Below, one piece after another: positions 14,031 through 23,413 of a DNA stretch of 39,673 nt. The notes under the pieces are model-generated. The model ran no database searches. It had not been told where the DNA came from and saw only the letters and a list, made by a program, of their open reading frames with translations. Position 1 is the first letter of the stretch. Each line of letters begins with the position of its first letter. Made by a program: the position numbers and the translations under genes. Source of the DNA: Planctomycetota bacterium (lineage in GTDB: Bacteria > Planctomycetota > JAJSAM01 > JAJVHW01); the NCBI GenBank assembly GCA_024280885.1, contig JAJRPF010000055.1, positions 1-39,673 of the forward strand, written 5' to 3'.

Positions 14031-16067
14031 CTAGGCGTCGTCTGGCACTGGTTGGAGTAGCCACCCCTCCATGCTCTGCAGATGTGCGGGAACGCCGTCC
14101 AGCATCTCCCGAAGGCGCTCCTCGCGCTCGCTCGTGACGAGAATTACCTGTTGCCCGTGATCGGCAGCAGATGCGACGCGGCGAAGCAGTTCGCGGAAGC
14201 TCACGTCCTTGATCTTCTGCTGCTGCGGCTCGTCGAAGAGCAGTAGTCCCGGGTGATTTCCGCACGCCGACCGAGCGACTTCCAGCAACGCCACGAGATA
14301 TGCCCAGACCATACGGATTGCGTCGCTCGCGGAGAGGTCGAAGCTCAGGTCGAACTGATCGTACGTCGGATGGTACGTCTCATAGGAGATCGCAAATGAC
14401 GCGGGGTCTAGGCTCTTCAGGCCATACTCCGCTAGCTGGCTCCGGAACGACTCAGCGAACTGAGAGAGGGTCTCCCGATCGGTCTCCGAGAGCGCTCCGT
14501 CGGGGAGTGATGCTTCCCGCGCGAGAGTCGCCCGCCACTCGGCCGCCAAGTCTCCGAGTGCGAACAAGTGCGCGTCGAGTCGCTGGCGCGTCGCAGAAAC
14601 ACGAGTGAGCTCCGCACGGATCTCTACACGATGCGTGATCGCGGCTTCTGACGGCTGACGACCGTCTGACGCGAGCGTTGCACGCGCAGCGCGTATCTCG
14701 GTCATCACGCGCGCAGACTCTTGGCCGAGCGCCGAGAGACGCTGCGCCAGCACGACGCTCCGCCCGCCGAGTTGCTCACGCATCGCTCCGAACGTCCTAT
14801 GTTCCTCCCGGATCAGCTGGATCGTGTCGTCGAGTTCGATCGGTTGAAAGGAACTGGCCTGCGGCATGAGCGTGTCCGCCAACGGCTGCTCGCATGCCGG
14901 GCACCTCCCACGCGCGATCGCGAGATCCTCCACCGATCCCATTTGACGGAGGCGCGACAGGTCACGGTGATGTGCCAGATCTTCATCAAGTGCTGCCAAT
15001 CGGCGCTCCACGGCGCGCTGGTCCAGTCGGTTCTGGGCAAGCTCGCTCTCGAACTCCGTGACCGCTAGCCCGATCTCGGAGAGCCGCTCGGAATGGGCAG
15101 CAAGTCCCGCCTCAAGTTCTCCCGCGGACTCCGCCCCGGTTGGGATTGGTGTCGCAGCAGCGGAGTCGAGTTCGGACTCTAGCTCATGAATGAACTCGGA
15201 GAGAGGGCGTGGCGCGTGCTCCGCTTGGCGGAAGAACTGCATGGCCGCCTCCGGAGGCCATATGGTCACGGGCTGCATCGGCAGGCCTTGAACCGTCGTC
15301 TGCGCGGATAGCGCGATGGCCTGGATCGTCTCGACACGCTCGCTCCAGCGCCGCCGCAAGCCCGTCTTGTCCGCCTGAATCTGCTGGCGTCGGCGAAGTA
15401 CCTCGTACGCCTCTAGCCCAAGTAGAAATTCGATTGCACGCTGACGCGCGTTTCGGATCTGGAAGTGAAGCGGCATTGCGGCCTGGATTCCGCTCCAGCC
15501 ACGAGTCTGCTCGACAATCACGGCGGCGAACAGGTTCTCGACGTAGAGCGGACACGTTGTCCCGTCGTACTTCGTGACATCGGGAAGCTCCCATTCAAGA
15601 AACTCGACGAGGAACCGATGGAAACCCCGCGACCGCGTTGCACTCCCGGACTGTCGCACGAAGTAGTCTCGGCTGGTCGCACCCGCGCCGGCGGTTGAGA
15701 GCACGAACGAACTCCACACCGTAATCAAGTGAGAGTTCCTCTCGCCCTTGACGGTTCGCCGGACGGTCAGCTGCTCTCCGGAACCGTTCTCGAGCTCAAG
15801 CCAAACGTCAGATTCAAGGACGTTGTGCTGCTCGCCATCCGGGCCGATTAGGTACTCGTGCATCGCGTGCTTCAGCGGGATCGTGTGTCGCGCGGTCAGC
15901 ATTGCCTCAAGGCCGAGAGCGTAGATGACGGACTGTACGCAGGTGGACTTGCCCGTCGAGTTCTCGGCTCGGATGACGTTCAGACCGGAGACGAACTGTA
16001 TGGTCCGCCCGTATCGACCAGCGTCCGTGACGACGGACAATCGCAGAGTCCGCAGTTGGAACGTCAC
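14031..16067 (-). CDS. Rad50/SMC-like ATPase of a Lamassu/ABC-3C-type defence operon
   Basis: The product is 678 residues from GTG 16067, overlapping the middle gene's stop (GTGA). Walker A is at residues 34-41 (AENSTGKS); Walker B is LLLFDEPQQQ near 600. Between them lie long helical arms with a C-P-A-C hook (Cys389 and Cys392), as in Rad50-like zinc hooks. A long in-frame extension upstream is the other genes' DNA and is not coding. In Lamassu (LmuB) and DdmABC (DdmC) the SMC-like protein senses unusual DNA ends or structures and releases the nuclease partner. The order nuclease - small protein - ATPase with 4-base overlaps matches that layout. Exact subfamily is not certain. Confidence 0.82.
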   Translation of the reverse strand: MTFQLRTLRLSVVTDAGRYGRTIQFVSGLNVIRAENSTGKSTCVQSVIYALGLEAMLTARHTIPLKHAMHEYLIGPDGEQHNVLESDVWLELENGSGEQLTVRRTVKGERNSHLITVWSSFVLSTAGAGATSRDYFVRQSGSATRSRGFHRFLVEFLEWELPDVTKYDGTTCPLYVENLFAAVIVEQTRGWSGIQAAMPLHFQIRNARQRAIEFLLGLEAYEVLRRRQQIQADKTGLRRRWSERVETIQAIALSAQTTVQGLPMQPVTIWPPEAAMQFFRQAEHAPRPLSEFIHELESELDSAAATPIPTGAESAGELEAGLAAHSERLSEIGLAVTEFESELAQNRLDQRAVERRLAALDEDLAHHRDLSRLRQMGSVEDLAIARGRCPACEQPLADTLMPQASSFQPIELDDTIQLIREEHRTFGAMREQLGGRSVVLAQRLSALGQESARVMTEIRAARATLASDGRQPSEAAITHRVEIRAELTRVSATRQRLDAHLFALGDLAAEWRATLAREASLPDGALSETDRETLSQFAESFRSQLAEYGLKSLDPASFAISYETYHPTYDQFDLSFDLSASDAIRMVWAYLVALLEVARSACGNHPGLLLFDEPQQQKIKDVSFRELLRRVASAADHGQQVILVTSEREERLREMLDGVPAHLQSMEGWLLQPVPDDA

Positions 16068-16549
16068 GTCCTCGCCCTCCCGCTCGCGACGTCTTCTGCG
16101 CTCCTCTCCAAGAACGCCTTCCCCAACTTCTGGAGGAATGCAGTCTCTTCGGCCAGAACCGTCGGCTCGTCGAGCAGCGCGGTCGCGAAGCGCTTGCCTC
16201 TCTCCGTGAGGCTCACCGTTCTCCCAGACACGGAGAGGACGCCTTCCGCGTCCCCCAACACAATGATCCGCTGGAGTGCCGGATCGTATCGAACTCCCAG
16301 ATAGGGAGACGCGAGTCGGCCCTGCGTGTACGCGAGCAACTCGTCTCTGCCTGCCGCTGTTCGAGCAGCCCAATCCAGAATGTGGAGCCGCCAGATCGAC
16401 GACTTCGCGCCGCGCGAAGAGACGAACAGCACCAGGGCAACCAACGCCAGCCGCCAGATTGGACGCCGATCGCCTGGAACAACCGTCCCACGATCACTGA
16501 ACGCGGCGACCACGCCTCGCAGTTCGGGGAACTCCGCATCGAGAGTCAT
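16064..16549 (-). CDS. middle component (LmuC/ABC-3C-like) of the defence operon
   Basis: The product is 161 residues starting MTLDAEFPELRGVVAAF at ATG 16549, which overlaps the nuclease gene's stop (ATGA). It contains RPIWRLALVALVLFVSS, a helix, SSIWRLHILDWAAR, and a winged-helix-like tail with VSLTERGKRFATALLDE. This size and the RLHILDWA pattern recall the small middle components of ABC-three-component and Lamassu operons, which bridge the ATPase and effector. The identification rests on position and general pattern and not on a diagnostic motif. Confidence 0.7.
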   Translation of the reverse strand: MTLDAEFPELRGVVAAFSDRGTVVPGDRRPIWRLALVALVLFVSSRGAKSSIWRLHILDWAARTAAGRDELLAYTQGRLASPYLGVRYDPALQRIIVLGDAEGVLSVSGRTVSLTERGKRFATALLDEPTVLAEETAFLQKLGKAFLERSAEDVASGRART

Positions 16550-17478
16550 ACTGACACCGGGAAGTCGAGAGGGCAGCGCATGAGCCAGTCCGCCGTGGCC
16601 TCAGCTACCAGCTGAGAGATGTTCTCGTCGTTCAAGTCTCCTCGCAGCTTCGCTCGCAGGTCGCGCTGGTAGCCCTCCATCTCATCCAGGATGCGAATGG
16701 ACCCGTCGGCCGTCGAGACCGTCGATCGCGCGTCAAGCAGCAGTTCGAACGAGCGCTTCACGCCTTGGATGCTCTCCCAGATCTCCGCGTGGTTCTGCTG
16801 CAGCGCGCCTTGGAGGTCCCGTCCACGTAGATACGCGAGGAGGTACTTCGAGGCCACGCGGTCGGCTTCGGCGGCGGACTGCTGGCGAGGGAGCTTGGCG
16901 AGTTTCCTGCGCAAGTTCGCGACAAGTGTCGCGTGCTCGTCTGCGACGTGGAAGGCGGCGAGTTCGAATTCCGATGGCCCCAGGATCTCCAACTGCAGGG
17001 AGGAGATCACTCCGTTCGCGATCGCCTTTCGCTCCGCCGCGAACATTACATCCGTGGATACGACCGCGCGAAAGTCGTCAGAGATGAAGTCCAAGCCGGA
17101 CTCCCGAACCACTCGCGCACGCACATTGGCGTACGCCTGCACGTCCTTGCTTGCCAGCTCTGGCACGAGCAGTATCCACCGGCGAACGACGATTCCATCC
17201 AACAGAGGACGGATGTCGTCGGCGTTCTTCTTGAGCTTGCTCAGATCGTCGTAGATCTTTCCCTTTTGACCGTCGCGGCGCTCTGCGGCCGAGCGCATGC
17301 CCTGCGGAGCATAGCACTGGTAGACACAACCGTCGCTCCCGACACCGTCCAGTCCCAGGTCACCCTTATGGACGGCAGGCACCTCGAAGAAGTCGCCGAG
17401 CGCGTAGCGCCTCATCAGGAGCGCGATCATCTCCAGCTCCCACTCTTCGCCGCTGTACAGCCGTTGAACGTTCGTCAT
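16546..17478 (-). CDS. effector with a restriction-fold-like N-terminus (LmuA/ABC-3C-like)
   Basis: ATG 17478 (MTNVQRLYSGEEWELEMIAL) gives 310 residues; an AGGA lies about nine bases upstream. The longer frame to 17568 adds a poor N-terminus. Residues 33-58 read VPAVHKGDLGLDGVG then CVYQCYAP: this matches the GD-x-G-x-DG core of restriction-fold enzymes, but the usual Gln-x-Lys strand is Gln-Cys-Tyr, so the catalytic lysine is not where expected. A helical C-terminal half (from about 175) would contact partners. It is first in the three-gene operon. It could be a nuclease with a displaced catalytic residue, or a catalytically dead DNA-binding effector. Confidence 0.72.
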   Translation of the reverse strand: MTNVQRLYSGEEWELEMIALLMRRYALGDFFEVPAVHKGDLGLDGVGSDGCVYQCYAPQGMRSAAERRDGQKGKIYDDLSKLKKNADDIRPLLDGIVVRRWILLVPELASKDVQAYANVRARVVRESGLDFISDDFRAVVSTDVMFAAERKAIANGVISSLQLEILGPSEFELAAFHVADEHATLVANLRRKLAKLPRQQSAAEADRVASKYLLAYLRGRDLQGALQQNHAEIWESIQGVKRSFELLLDARSTVSTADGSIRILDEMEGYQRDLRAKLRGDLNDENISQLVAEATADWLMRCPLDFPVSV

Positions 17479-17961
17479 CTGCACCAGTCCTCGCGATAGC
17501 ACTCGTGCTGGCTGCGGCACTGCGGGCCTGCGAGCACTGGCGCTGACAGGCGCGCCGCGGCTCAACATCCCCCTGCCTGGCGGCGCTTAGAGCATAGCTG
17601 GTCGCGCACGTCCAATGCGAAGCTGTCGTGCCCGACCTCCGCCGGCGGCGAGTCGAGTACCCGAACCTGTGCCTCGGCTGGCGGCAAGACGCCAACGACG
17701 GAGGCGTGGGACATTATGACTGCCTCACGCTCTCGCGGCCCGCCCGCGCGGCGGACCACTGACACCGAACAGCGCCGGACGACGCGCGTTCACGCCCCCC
17801 GGGGGAGGGTGGGGCGTGCTCGCTACTCGCCAAGGACCGCCGAGTTCCCGCAACTCCGAATACCGCATGGTCGCGCCTGCGATCGACACGACAGGGCACC
17901 CGAACATCGCAGATCAGAACGGGAACGGACTGCCCGGTCCGCGGCGACGTATGCTGATGGG
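17479..17961. other. divergent intergenic region, promoters expected
   Basis: It lies between the divergent starts of the three-gene defence operon and the AlbA_2 gene. Frames open here are extensions of these genes or shadows. I see a C/G-rich block near 17,795 (CCCCCCGGGGGAGGG) but no convincing -35/-10 pair and no RNA gene. Confidence 0.35.
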
Positions 17962-19167
17962 ATGCCACTCTGGAATTTGCAGTTCGAGCAGATCACCGTC
18001 GCCCAACTCGAGGCGCTCCGCACCGTCCCCGTCGCTGAGGGACGGCGACTTGAATACAAGCGCGAGGTCGCGGTCGCCACGGGTGACGACAAGCGGGAGT
18101 TCCTCTACGACGTGACGTCATTCGCGAACGGTGCGGGAGGCCACATCCTGATCGGCGTCGAGTGCATGGATGGGCTCCCGATCGCGCTGACGGGTCTCGA
18201 CGTCGCAGAGATCGACTCGATGATGCTCCGAATGCAGAACCTGCTGCGGGACTGCGTTCAACCGCGCCTCCCTGGAGTACTGATGCGCGGCGTCGGCTTG
18301 CCGGACGGACGCGCAGTACTCGTCGTGCGAGTTCCGCAGAGCTGGATCGGCCCACACATGGTGCGCATGGGTCGTACAACGCGGTTCTACACACGCAGCT
18401 CGGCGGGGAAGCATGAGATGGACATCGACGAGTTGCGACAGGCGTTCGCGTTGACGGGATCGCTACCACAGCGATTGCGTGAGTTCCGGGATGCGCGCTT
18501 GTGCCAGGTCGGCGACCGAACGCTCCCAATCATCCTACGCAAGGGACCGCTGCTCGTTGTTCACGCCCTGCCGGTCAGCGCGTGGACGGAACGCGCCGAG
18601 GTTGATCTCTCGGGTCTGAACGACCGGGTGGCCGACCTGCAGATGCTCAGGATCGGCAGTTCCGGCGGCCGGTACTCTCTGGACGGGTTCACTTGTCACA
18701 CGAACGAGAGTCGACGCGCGGAGGCCGCTGGCTATCTGCATGTCTTCAGAGGCGGGCAAGTCGAAGTGGTGGACGGAGAACTACTGTCGGAGTCCCCTCT
18801 TCTCGGTGGCGACGGGAATCTCTCCACGGCAGGCGAGCACCTCGGCAGCAGGCTTCTGCAGCACGCCGCGCAAGCGCTGAGAGTGCAGGCGTCACTCGGT
18901 GTTCCGAGCCCGGTCTGGATCAGTATTGCCCTGCTTCACGTTGAGGGACTGAAGCTCTACTCGGCTCAGTCTCTCCACTCCGGAGTCGGCGGGCAGCCGA
19001 TCGACCGGCATGAGGTCCGCATTCCCATGAGCGAAGTCCGAGAATTCGATTCGGATCTCAGCGATGCGTTGAGGCCCGCGCTCGACACCCTGTGGAATGC
19101 GTGCGGTTACCCTCGGTGCTGGCTCTACGACAAGGACGGAGCGTCGCACGCAGCGTGGCGGCGCTGA
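17962..19167 (+). CDS. Schlafen AlbA_2-domain protein
   Basis: From ATG 17962 the product is 401 residues (MPLWNLQFEQITVAQL). The AlbA_2 domain spans about 12-140: EGRRLEYKREV with Glu31 and Lys33, KREFLYDVTSFANGAGGHIL, then LIGVE. Bacterial relatives are found in defence islands and as regulators; the animal Schlafen N-terminal domain is an RNase, but bacterial activities are mostly unknown. The C-terminal 250 residues contain strands and a FYTRSSAGKHEMD region typical of this family. The frame extends upstream to 17716 without support. It is transcribed away from the Lamassu-like operon. Confidence 0.8.
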   Translation: MPLWNLQFEQITVAQLEALRTVPVAEGRRLEYKREVAVATGDDKREFLYDVTSFANGAGGHILIGVECMDGLPIALTGLDVAEIDSMMLRMQNLLRDCVQPRLPGVLMRGVGLPDGRAVLVVRVPQSWIGPHMVRMGRTTRFYTRSSAGKHEMDIDELRQAFALTGSLPQRLREFRDARLCQVGDRTLPIILRKGPLLVVHALPVSAWTERAEVDLSGLNDRVADLQMLRIGSSGGRYSLDGFTCHTNESRRAEAAGYLHVFRGGQVEVVDGELLSESPLLGGDGNLSTAGEHLGSRLLQHAAQALRVQASLGVPSPVWISIALLHVEGLKLYSAQSLHSGVGGQPIDRHEVRIPMSEVREFDSDLSDALRPALDTLWNACGYPRCWLYDKDGASHAAWRR

Positions 19168-19423
19168 GCGGACCAGCGGTCGCGTTACGGAGGCGCAGGT
19201 GCGCCGCGCCCAATCGCAGCGGCGCTTCGAATGGCATGAGTTCGCGCGAATGGCGCATGGCGCACGCAGGCGCGCGCGCCTCCGAAAGAAACGGTTTCCA
19301 CGCCATGTCGCGTGAAACGGCCTCGGGAACGGCCACGCGCCATCCCGCCCGACGTGCGAAAACACGTCTTATCGCACCCATTTAGCCTCGAAATCGAGCG
19401 TGCGACAGAGCGAAGGTCGGGTC

Positions 19424-20563
19424 ATGGACACCCCCCGCACCGAGCCCACAGAGTCCTTCGACAAGCCCGCTCCCGAAGCCGTCCCTCGCGCGCGCGCCCG
19501 CGAAGGCCCTCAAGGCCCCCTCGCAGCCCCCGACCACCCGCTCGCGCTGCCCGACCCCCAGGTGGCCGGTAGCGCGCCTGCCGAGCCGCCCGCGGCGGCT
19601 CTCGCGCCATCTGTTGCCCTATTGACTGCCAACAGGCACCCAATAAGCCCCGGAGAGGGGCCTGCAATCGACGCAAATGATCTCATCGACGCCTTCCTCG
19701 CCGGGCGACCTAACGGGACACTAAGGGGCTACGGGGGCGCTTTGCGGGCGTTCAGCCGATTCGCGGGCACGAAGAGCGTCGCCGAGGCCGCCGGGAAGCT
19801 CCTCGGAGGCACGGCGGGCGGTGCCAATCGCATCGCGTTCGCGTGGCGCGCACATCTCGTCGAAGGGGGCTACGCGCCCTCCACCATCAACGCCCGACTC
19901 GCAAGCCTGCGCGCGCTGGTCAAGATGGCTCGCATCCTCGGGCTCGTCACCTGGCATCTCGAAGTCACAGGCGTGCGCGCCGAGCCCTATCGCGATACGC
20001 GCGGTCCCGGGCGGCGCGGCGTGCGCGCTCTCCTGGCCGAAGTCGAGGACGCGAAGACGCCCAAGGAACGGCGCGACCGCGCGCTGGTGCGGCTGCTCAC
20101 GGACCTGGCACTACGCCGCGGAGAAGCGGTCAGCCTGGACATCGAGCACATCGATCTCGAACGAGGCGTCGCGCTGGTGCGTGGCAAGGGCAAGCACGGT
20201 CGCGTTCCCGTGACGCTGCCCGAACCGACGGTTGCCGCGCTGCGTTCCTGGATCGAGGTGCGCGGCGCGGAGCCGGGGCCGCTCTTCGTCGGCATGTCAC
20301 GAGGACGCCCGGGGGGACGGCTGACGGGTACGTCGGTCGCCCGTATCATCCGCCAACTCGGAGAGCGCGCGGGCATCGAGGGGCTGCGTCCCCACGGACT
20401 GCGCCACGCCGCTATCACGCAGGCGCTGGATCTGACGCGCGGCGACATCCGCGCCGTCCAGCGTTTCAGCCGCCACGCCGACCCGCGGACGTTGCTGGTC
20501 TACGACGACGCGCGTGAGGATCGGGGCGGCGAGGTTGCGCGGCTCGTCGCCGCGTGGCGCTGA
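19424..20563 (+). CDS. tyrosine recombinase/integrase
   Basis: ATG 19424 (MDTPRTEPTESFDK) gives 379 residues. The first 80 are Pro/Ala-rich and disordered. The core-binding SAM-like domain follows (about 85-180: GTLRGYGGALRAFSRF), then the catalytic domain with Arg231 in LRRGEAVSLD, Lys in GKGKHGRVPV, HGLRH with His324 and Arg327, His351 in RHADPRT and nucleophile Tyr360 in LLVYDD. All catalytic residues are present. It is the likely integration enzyme of the phage-like element to its right; the 256 bases upstream are lower in G+C than their surroundings and could hold its attachment site, though no repeat proves it. It ends 30 bases before the convergent terminase gene. Confidence 0.92.
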   Translation: MDTPRTEPTESFDKPAPEAVPRARAREGPQGPLAAPDHPLALPDPQVAGSAPAEPPAAALAPSVALLTANRHPISPGEGPAIDANDLIDAFLAGRPNGTLRGYGGALRAFSRFAGTKSVAEAAGKLLGGTAGGANRIAFAWRAHLVEGGYAPSTINARLASLRALVKMARILGLVTWHLEVTGVRAEPYRDTRGPGRRGVRALLAEVEDAKTPKERRDRALVRLLTDLALRRGEAVSLDIEHIDLERGVALVRGKGKHGRVPVTLPEPTVAALRSWIEVRGAEPGPLFVGMSRGRPGGRLTGTSVARIIRQLGERAGIEGLRPHGLRHAAITQALDLTRGDIRAVQRFSRHADPRTLLVYDDAREDRGGEVARLVAAWR

Positions 20564-20592
20564 GCGCGCTCCCAAGTCGTTGCATCGCGCCG

Positions 20593-22008
20593 TCAGGCAG
20601 CCACTTCGCCCTCGTCGTCGTGCAACGCCGCAACCGCCAGCGCCAGCGCATCTCCGTGATCGGGTGAGCGGCCCGTGCGTGCCCGGATCTTGTCTTTCGG
20701 CTCCAGCGCGATCCGGCCGTCGCTGCGTTGCGTGTAGCGCGGAGCGCAGAGATCCGTGCGCAGGATGTCCTGCATCGCAGGCGACCGATCGGCGAGGGCC
20801 GCTTCGTTGCGGATCCAATCGCGCAGATGCCACCAGATCTCGGTCCGACGATTGGCAAAACGCCGCGCGCGATCTGAGCTGAGCGGCCGCGCGCCGAAGT
20901 TGACGGCCTGTACCCACCAGCTCTGCTCGTGCAGCCGGTCCACGACGCCGCCGCCGACGCCGGTGTCGTCCACCGCGATGCGGCCCGCCGAGTAGCGGTC
21001 GATGCGATGTTCGTGCGCCAGCGCGATCACGCGACCCGCCGTCCGCATCGTGTCCTGCCCGCTCCAGGACTCCACTGCCAGCACCTGGCCGCCGCGCAGC
21101 ACGTAGATGACCGTTTCGTCGGATCCAAAACGCGCCACATCGACGCCCATCGAGACGAGTCCACACCCCTCCTGTCCCGGCTCGCGGCAGAATGCCTGCT
21201 CCGCGTCGGCCATCGAGATCAGCGTGTCGTCGGAAGACGTCGGGAAGAGTCCCAGCACCTTCGTCTGGTAGATCACCGAGCCCTCACCCCAGCGCCGGCG
21301 CATCTCGTCGACCCACTGCGGCGTGACGCCCCAGGGCTGCGGCGCGGCGCCGTCCTGCAAGTTGGGGCAATCAAACGCGCTGATGCGCATCGTGTACCAG
21401 TCCGGGGAGTTGCAGACGCGCTCGAATTCGGTGCCGGATGAGGGGTTGCCGATGGCGAGCACCTTGGCGTTTCCGGACGTCATGAGCGAGTCCACAGCCG
21501 CCCAGACCTCGCGTGGGATACCGCCTGCTTCGTCGAGGATCACGAGCAGGTTTCCGGAGTGATATCCGGTCATCCGGACCGCGGAGTCCTGCGCCTTGTC
21601 GGGGCTAGTCGAGAAGCCCGTCGCAAACCAGTCGCTCTCGATCTCCCAATGCGTGAGTGAGGGCTCGCCGAGTCCAGGGTCGCCGCCCAACTGCCGCTTC
21701 ATCCCGGAGTGGCGGCTGCGGATCTCGGCCCACAGAAGGTCGCGCACCTGGCGCTGCGTGGGCGCGGTCGTGATGACCTTCGACGGCTGGAAACTCAACA
21801 GATGGTGGACGGCGGCGATCGCGGCCACGAACGTCTTGCCGCTCTCGTGACACGACGGCACGGCCACGCGGCGCTCATCGCGCACGGCCTCGAGGATCTC
21901 CACCTGGCGTCTCCAGAGCGTGTTGATCCCGAGCACGGACCGAGCGAAGTACGCCGGGTCCGCGCGCCAGCGGCGCACCAGCGGGAGGAGCTCAGGCGTT
22001 GCCGTCAT
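20593..22008 (-). CDS. phage terminase large subunit
   Basis: The product is 471 residues from ATG 22008 (MTATPELLPLVRRWRAD). It packages DNA into procapsids. The ATPase part has a variant Walker A, CHESGKT (53-59), a helicase-like TTAPTQRQVRDLLW, and Walker B LLVILDEAGG (Asp159, Glu160). The RNase H-like nuclease part has MGVDVARFGSDETV (about 285-298), IAVDDTGVGGGV and the final DHGDALALAVAAL with its acidic residues. It appears intact. Its start overlaps the small-subunit frame by 17 bases. The gene runs opposite to the surrounding integrase and replication genes. No portal or capsid gene follows it. Confidence 0.92.
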   Translation of the reverse strand: MTATPELLPLVRRWRADPAYFARSVLGINTLWRRQVEILEAVRDERRVAVPSCHESGKTFVAAIAAVHHLLSFQPSKVITTAPTQRQVRDLLWAEIRSRHSGMKRQLGGDPGLGEPSLTHWEIESDWFATGFSTSPDKAQDSAVRMTGYHSGNLLVILDEAGGIPREVWAAVDSLMTSGNAKVLAIGNPSSGTEFERVCNSPDWYTMRISAFDCPNLQDGAAPQPWGVTPQWVDEMRRRWGEGSVIYQTKVLGLFPTSSDDTLISMADAEQAFCREPGQEGCGLVSMGVDVARFGSDETVIYVLRGGQVLAVESWSGQDTMRTAGRVIALAHEHRIDRYSAGRIAVDDTGVGGGVVDRLHEQSWWVQAVNFGARPLSSDRARRFANRRTEIWWHLRDWIRNEAALADRSPAMQDILRTDLCAPRYTQRSDGRIALEPKDKIRARTGRSPDHGDALALAVAALHDDEGEVAA

Positions 22009-22543
22009 CGGCCGCCTCCACGTCCACGACGTCGGCCTGGCGCACATCGACGTCCACCTGCCGCAGGGCGCGCAGGCCGTCGCCGAGCGAGACGAGGACG
22101 TTCGTCTGGGTCTGTTGAGCGGCGCGTTCATGGATGCCGAGTGCGCCCAGCACAAGTCGCGCGGCGTCGAGGCGGGCGCGCGCGTTGCGGCCGTCGCGGA
22201 TGTCGCCGCTCATCACTTCGGCGACCGTCTCAATTGCGTCGTCCGAGAGCGCGGCGAGCTTCGCGTTGGCGATGTCGCGGGCGCGTAGGAGCAGCTCGGG
22301 GGCGGCGCGTTCGAGGAGCGCGGCCAGCTTCTTCTGCAGCACGATCGGAGCCGGGCGCCCCGTGCCCCCGCGGTAGCGCTTGAGGCCCGTGCGCGGGTCG
22401 CTCGCGACTGCCCAGAACGCATCGAGAGGCTCCTGGCCCTCCTCTGTGCGCTCGATCCAGGAGCGGACGCGGGCGCGGTCCATCGTCGTCGCCCGGCGAC
22501 GGGGCCTACCGGAGGGGGCGAGTGGCGCGAGAGACGGACGCAT
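21992..22543 (-). CDS. probable phage terminase small subunit
   Basis: The product is 183 residues from ATG 22543; an internal Met near residue 21 is an alternative start. It overlaps the large-subunit gene by 17 bases, the classic terS-terL arrangement. It is helical; GRNARARLDAARLVLGALGI resembles the central oligomerisation helices of small terminases, and the C-terminus is strongly acidic (VDVEAADDGNA), suitable for contact with TerL. DNA-binding is inferred. The main support is position. Confidence 0.7.
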   Translation of the reverse strand: MRPSLAPLAPSGRPRRRATTMDRARVRSWIERTEEGQEPLDAFWAVASDPRTGLKRYRGGTGRPAPIVLQKKLAALLERAAPELLLRARDIANAKLAALSDDAIETVAEVMSGDIRDGRNARARLDAARLVLGALGIHERAAQQTQTNVLVSLGDGLRALRQVDVDVRQADVVDVEAADDGNA

Positions 22544-22704
22544 GTCTGCATAGGCTACGCGCGGCGGGGACGTGCCGGGGGCGTTTCGTCGGTCGGGCGC
22601 GCTATCGTGTGGCGTTCGGGTTGATCACCCGAGCGCGCTCCGGTGGCGGGACGGCGCTGAACTCCCTCGCGTCGTTCTCGCTCCGGGCAGAGGGAGACTC
22701 AGCG

Positions 22705-23391
22705 ATGGCAGGAGTGCCGAACTGGACGTACGGACACGCATGGTTCACGTTCGAGCTGTGCAAGCGAGCAAGGCCGTTCTGGTCGCACGACCACCGCCCG
22801 TTCTGGACGGATGATGAGGCCCCCTTCTGGGACGCCGCCCACGGGGTCTCCTACCGGGATGACTTCCCGCCGCCGCTACCCGATCTGGCGTGCCCGCCTG
22901 GGAACGAGGCAGCCGAGGAGCGGCTACGTCGAGCCGTCGAGCCGCGAGAGGATCTCGCGGTGACCGCGTTGGCTTGGAACCAGGAGCGCTGCGGTTTCGT
23001 TGATCCCGACGAGCCAACGAGATGCGATTTCGGGATTCAGCGCATCGCTCTCGTGATGGACCTCGGGTGCAACAACGCGATCCTCCTCGCACGCATCGAC
23101 GCATTACGGGAGGCGCACGGCATTCGCGAGAGGCTGAAGTCACGGGGAGGCCTGAGCAGCCACCCTCCATGGGGGTCCCTCACACCCAAGTTGGCCGTCG
23201 CCGCGTACGACGCATGGAAGGAGGGGAACAAGAACCTCGACGAGTTCCTGAGAAAGAACCAGAACGTCCTCGACGCAGCCCACGAACTCGGCCCGCCCGC
23301 GCTGCGCGCGAAGCTCATCCGTCGCGCCAAGAAGATTGACAACCTGATCATGTCGAACCCGTACGCGGCGTACGGGTACTCCAGCGAGTAG
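22705..23391 (+). CDS. hypothetical protein, 228 residues
   Basis: ATG 22705 (MAGVPNWTYGHAWFTFELCK) has AGAGGGAGA about eight bases upstream, which decides the start over a longer in-frame extension. The N-terminus repeats the aromatic theme ARPFWSHD, RPFWTDD, APFWDAA. The middle has Cys in a few places (CRFVD-like CGFVDPDEPTRCDFG). The C-terminus is helical and basic (LRAKLIRRAKKIDNLIMSN). I recognise no family. It is divergent from the terminase genes and followed by a hairpin. The three-fold FW motif is the most distinctive feature. Confidence 0.7.
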   Translation: MAGVPNWTYGHAWFTFELCKRARPFWSHDHRPFWTDDEAPFWDAAHGVSYRDDFPPPLPDLACPPGNEAAEERLRRAVEPREDLAVTALAWNQERCGFVDPDEPTRCDFGIQRIALVMDLGCNNAILLARIDALREAHGIRERLKSRGGLSSHPPWGSLTPKLAVAAYDAWKEGNKNLDEFLRKNQNVLDAAHELGPPALRAKLIRRAKKIDNLIMSNPYAAYGYSSE

Positions 23392-23413
23392 CCGCAGCCG
23401 ACGACAGACGCGT

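Noticed and set aside
17790..17815. C/G-rich block considered as a G-quadruplex
   Set aside because: Only three G-runs of three or more lie close together on one strand, too few for a call.
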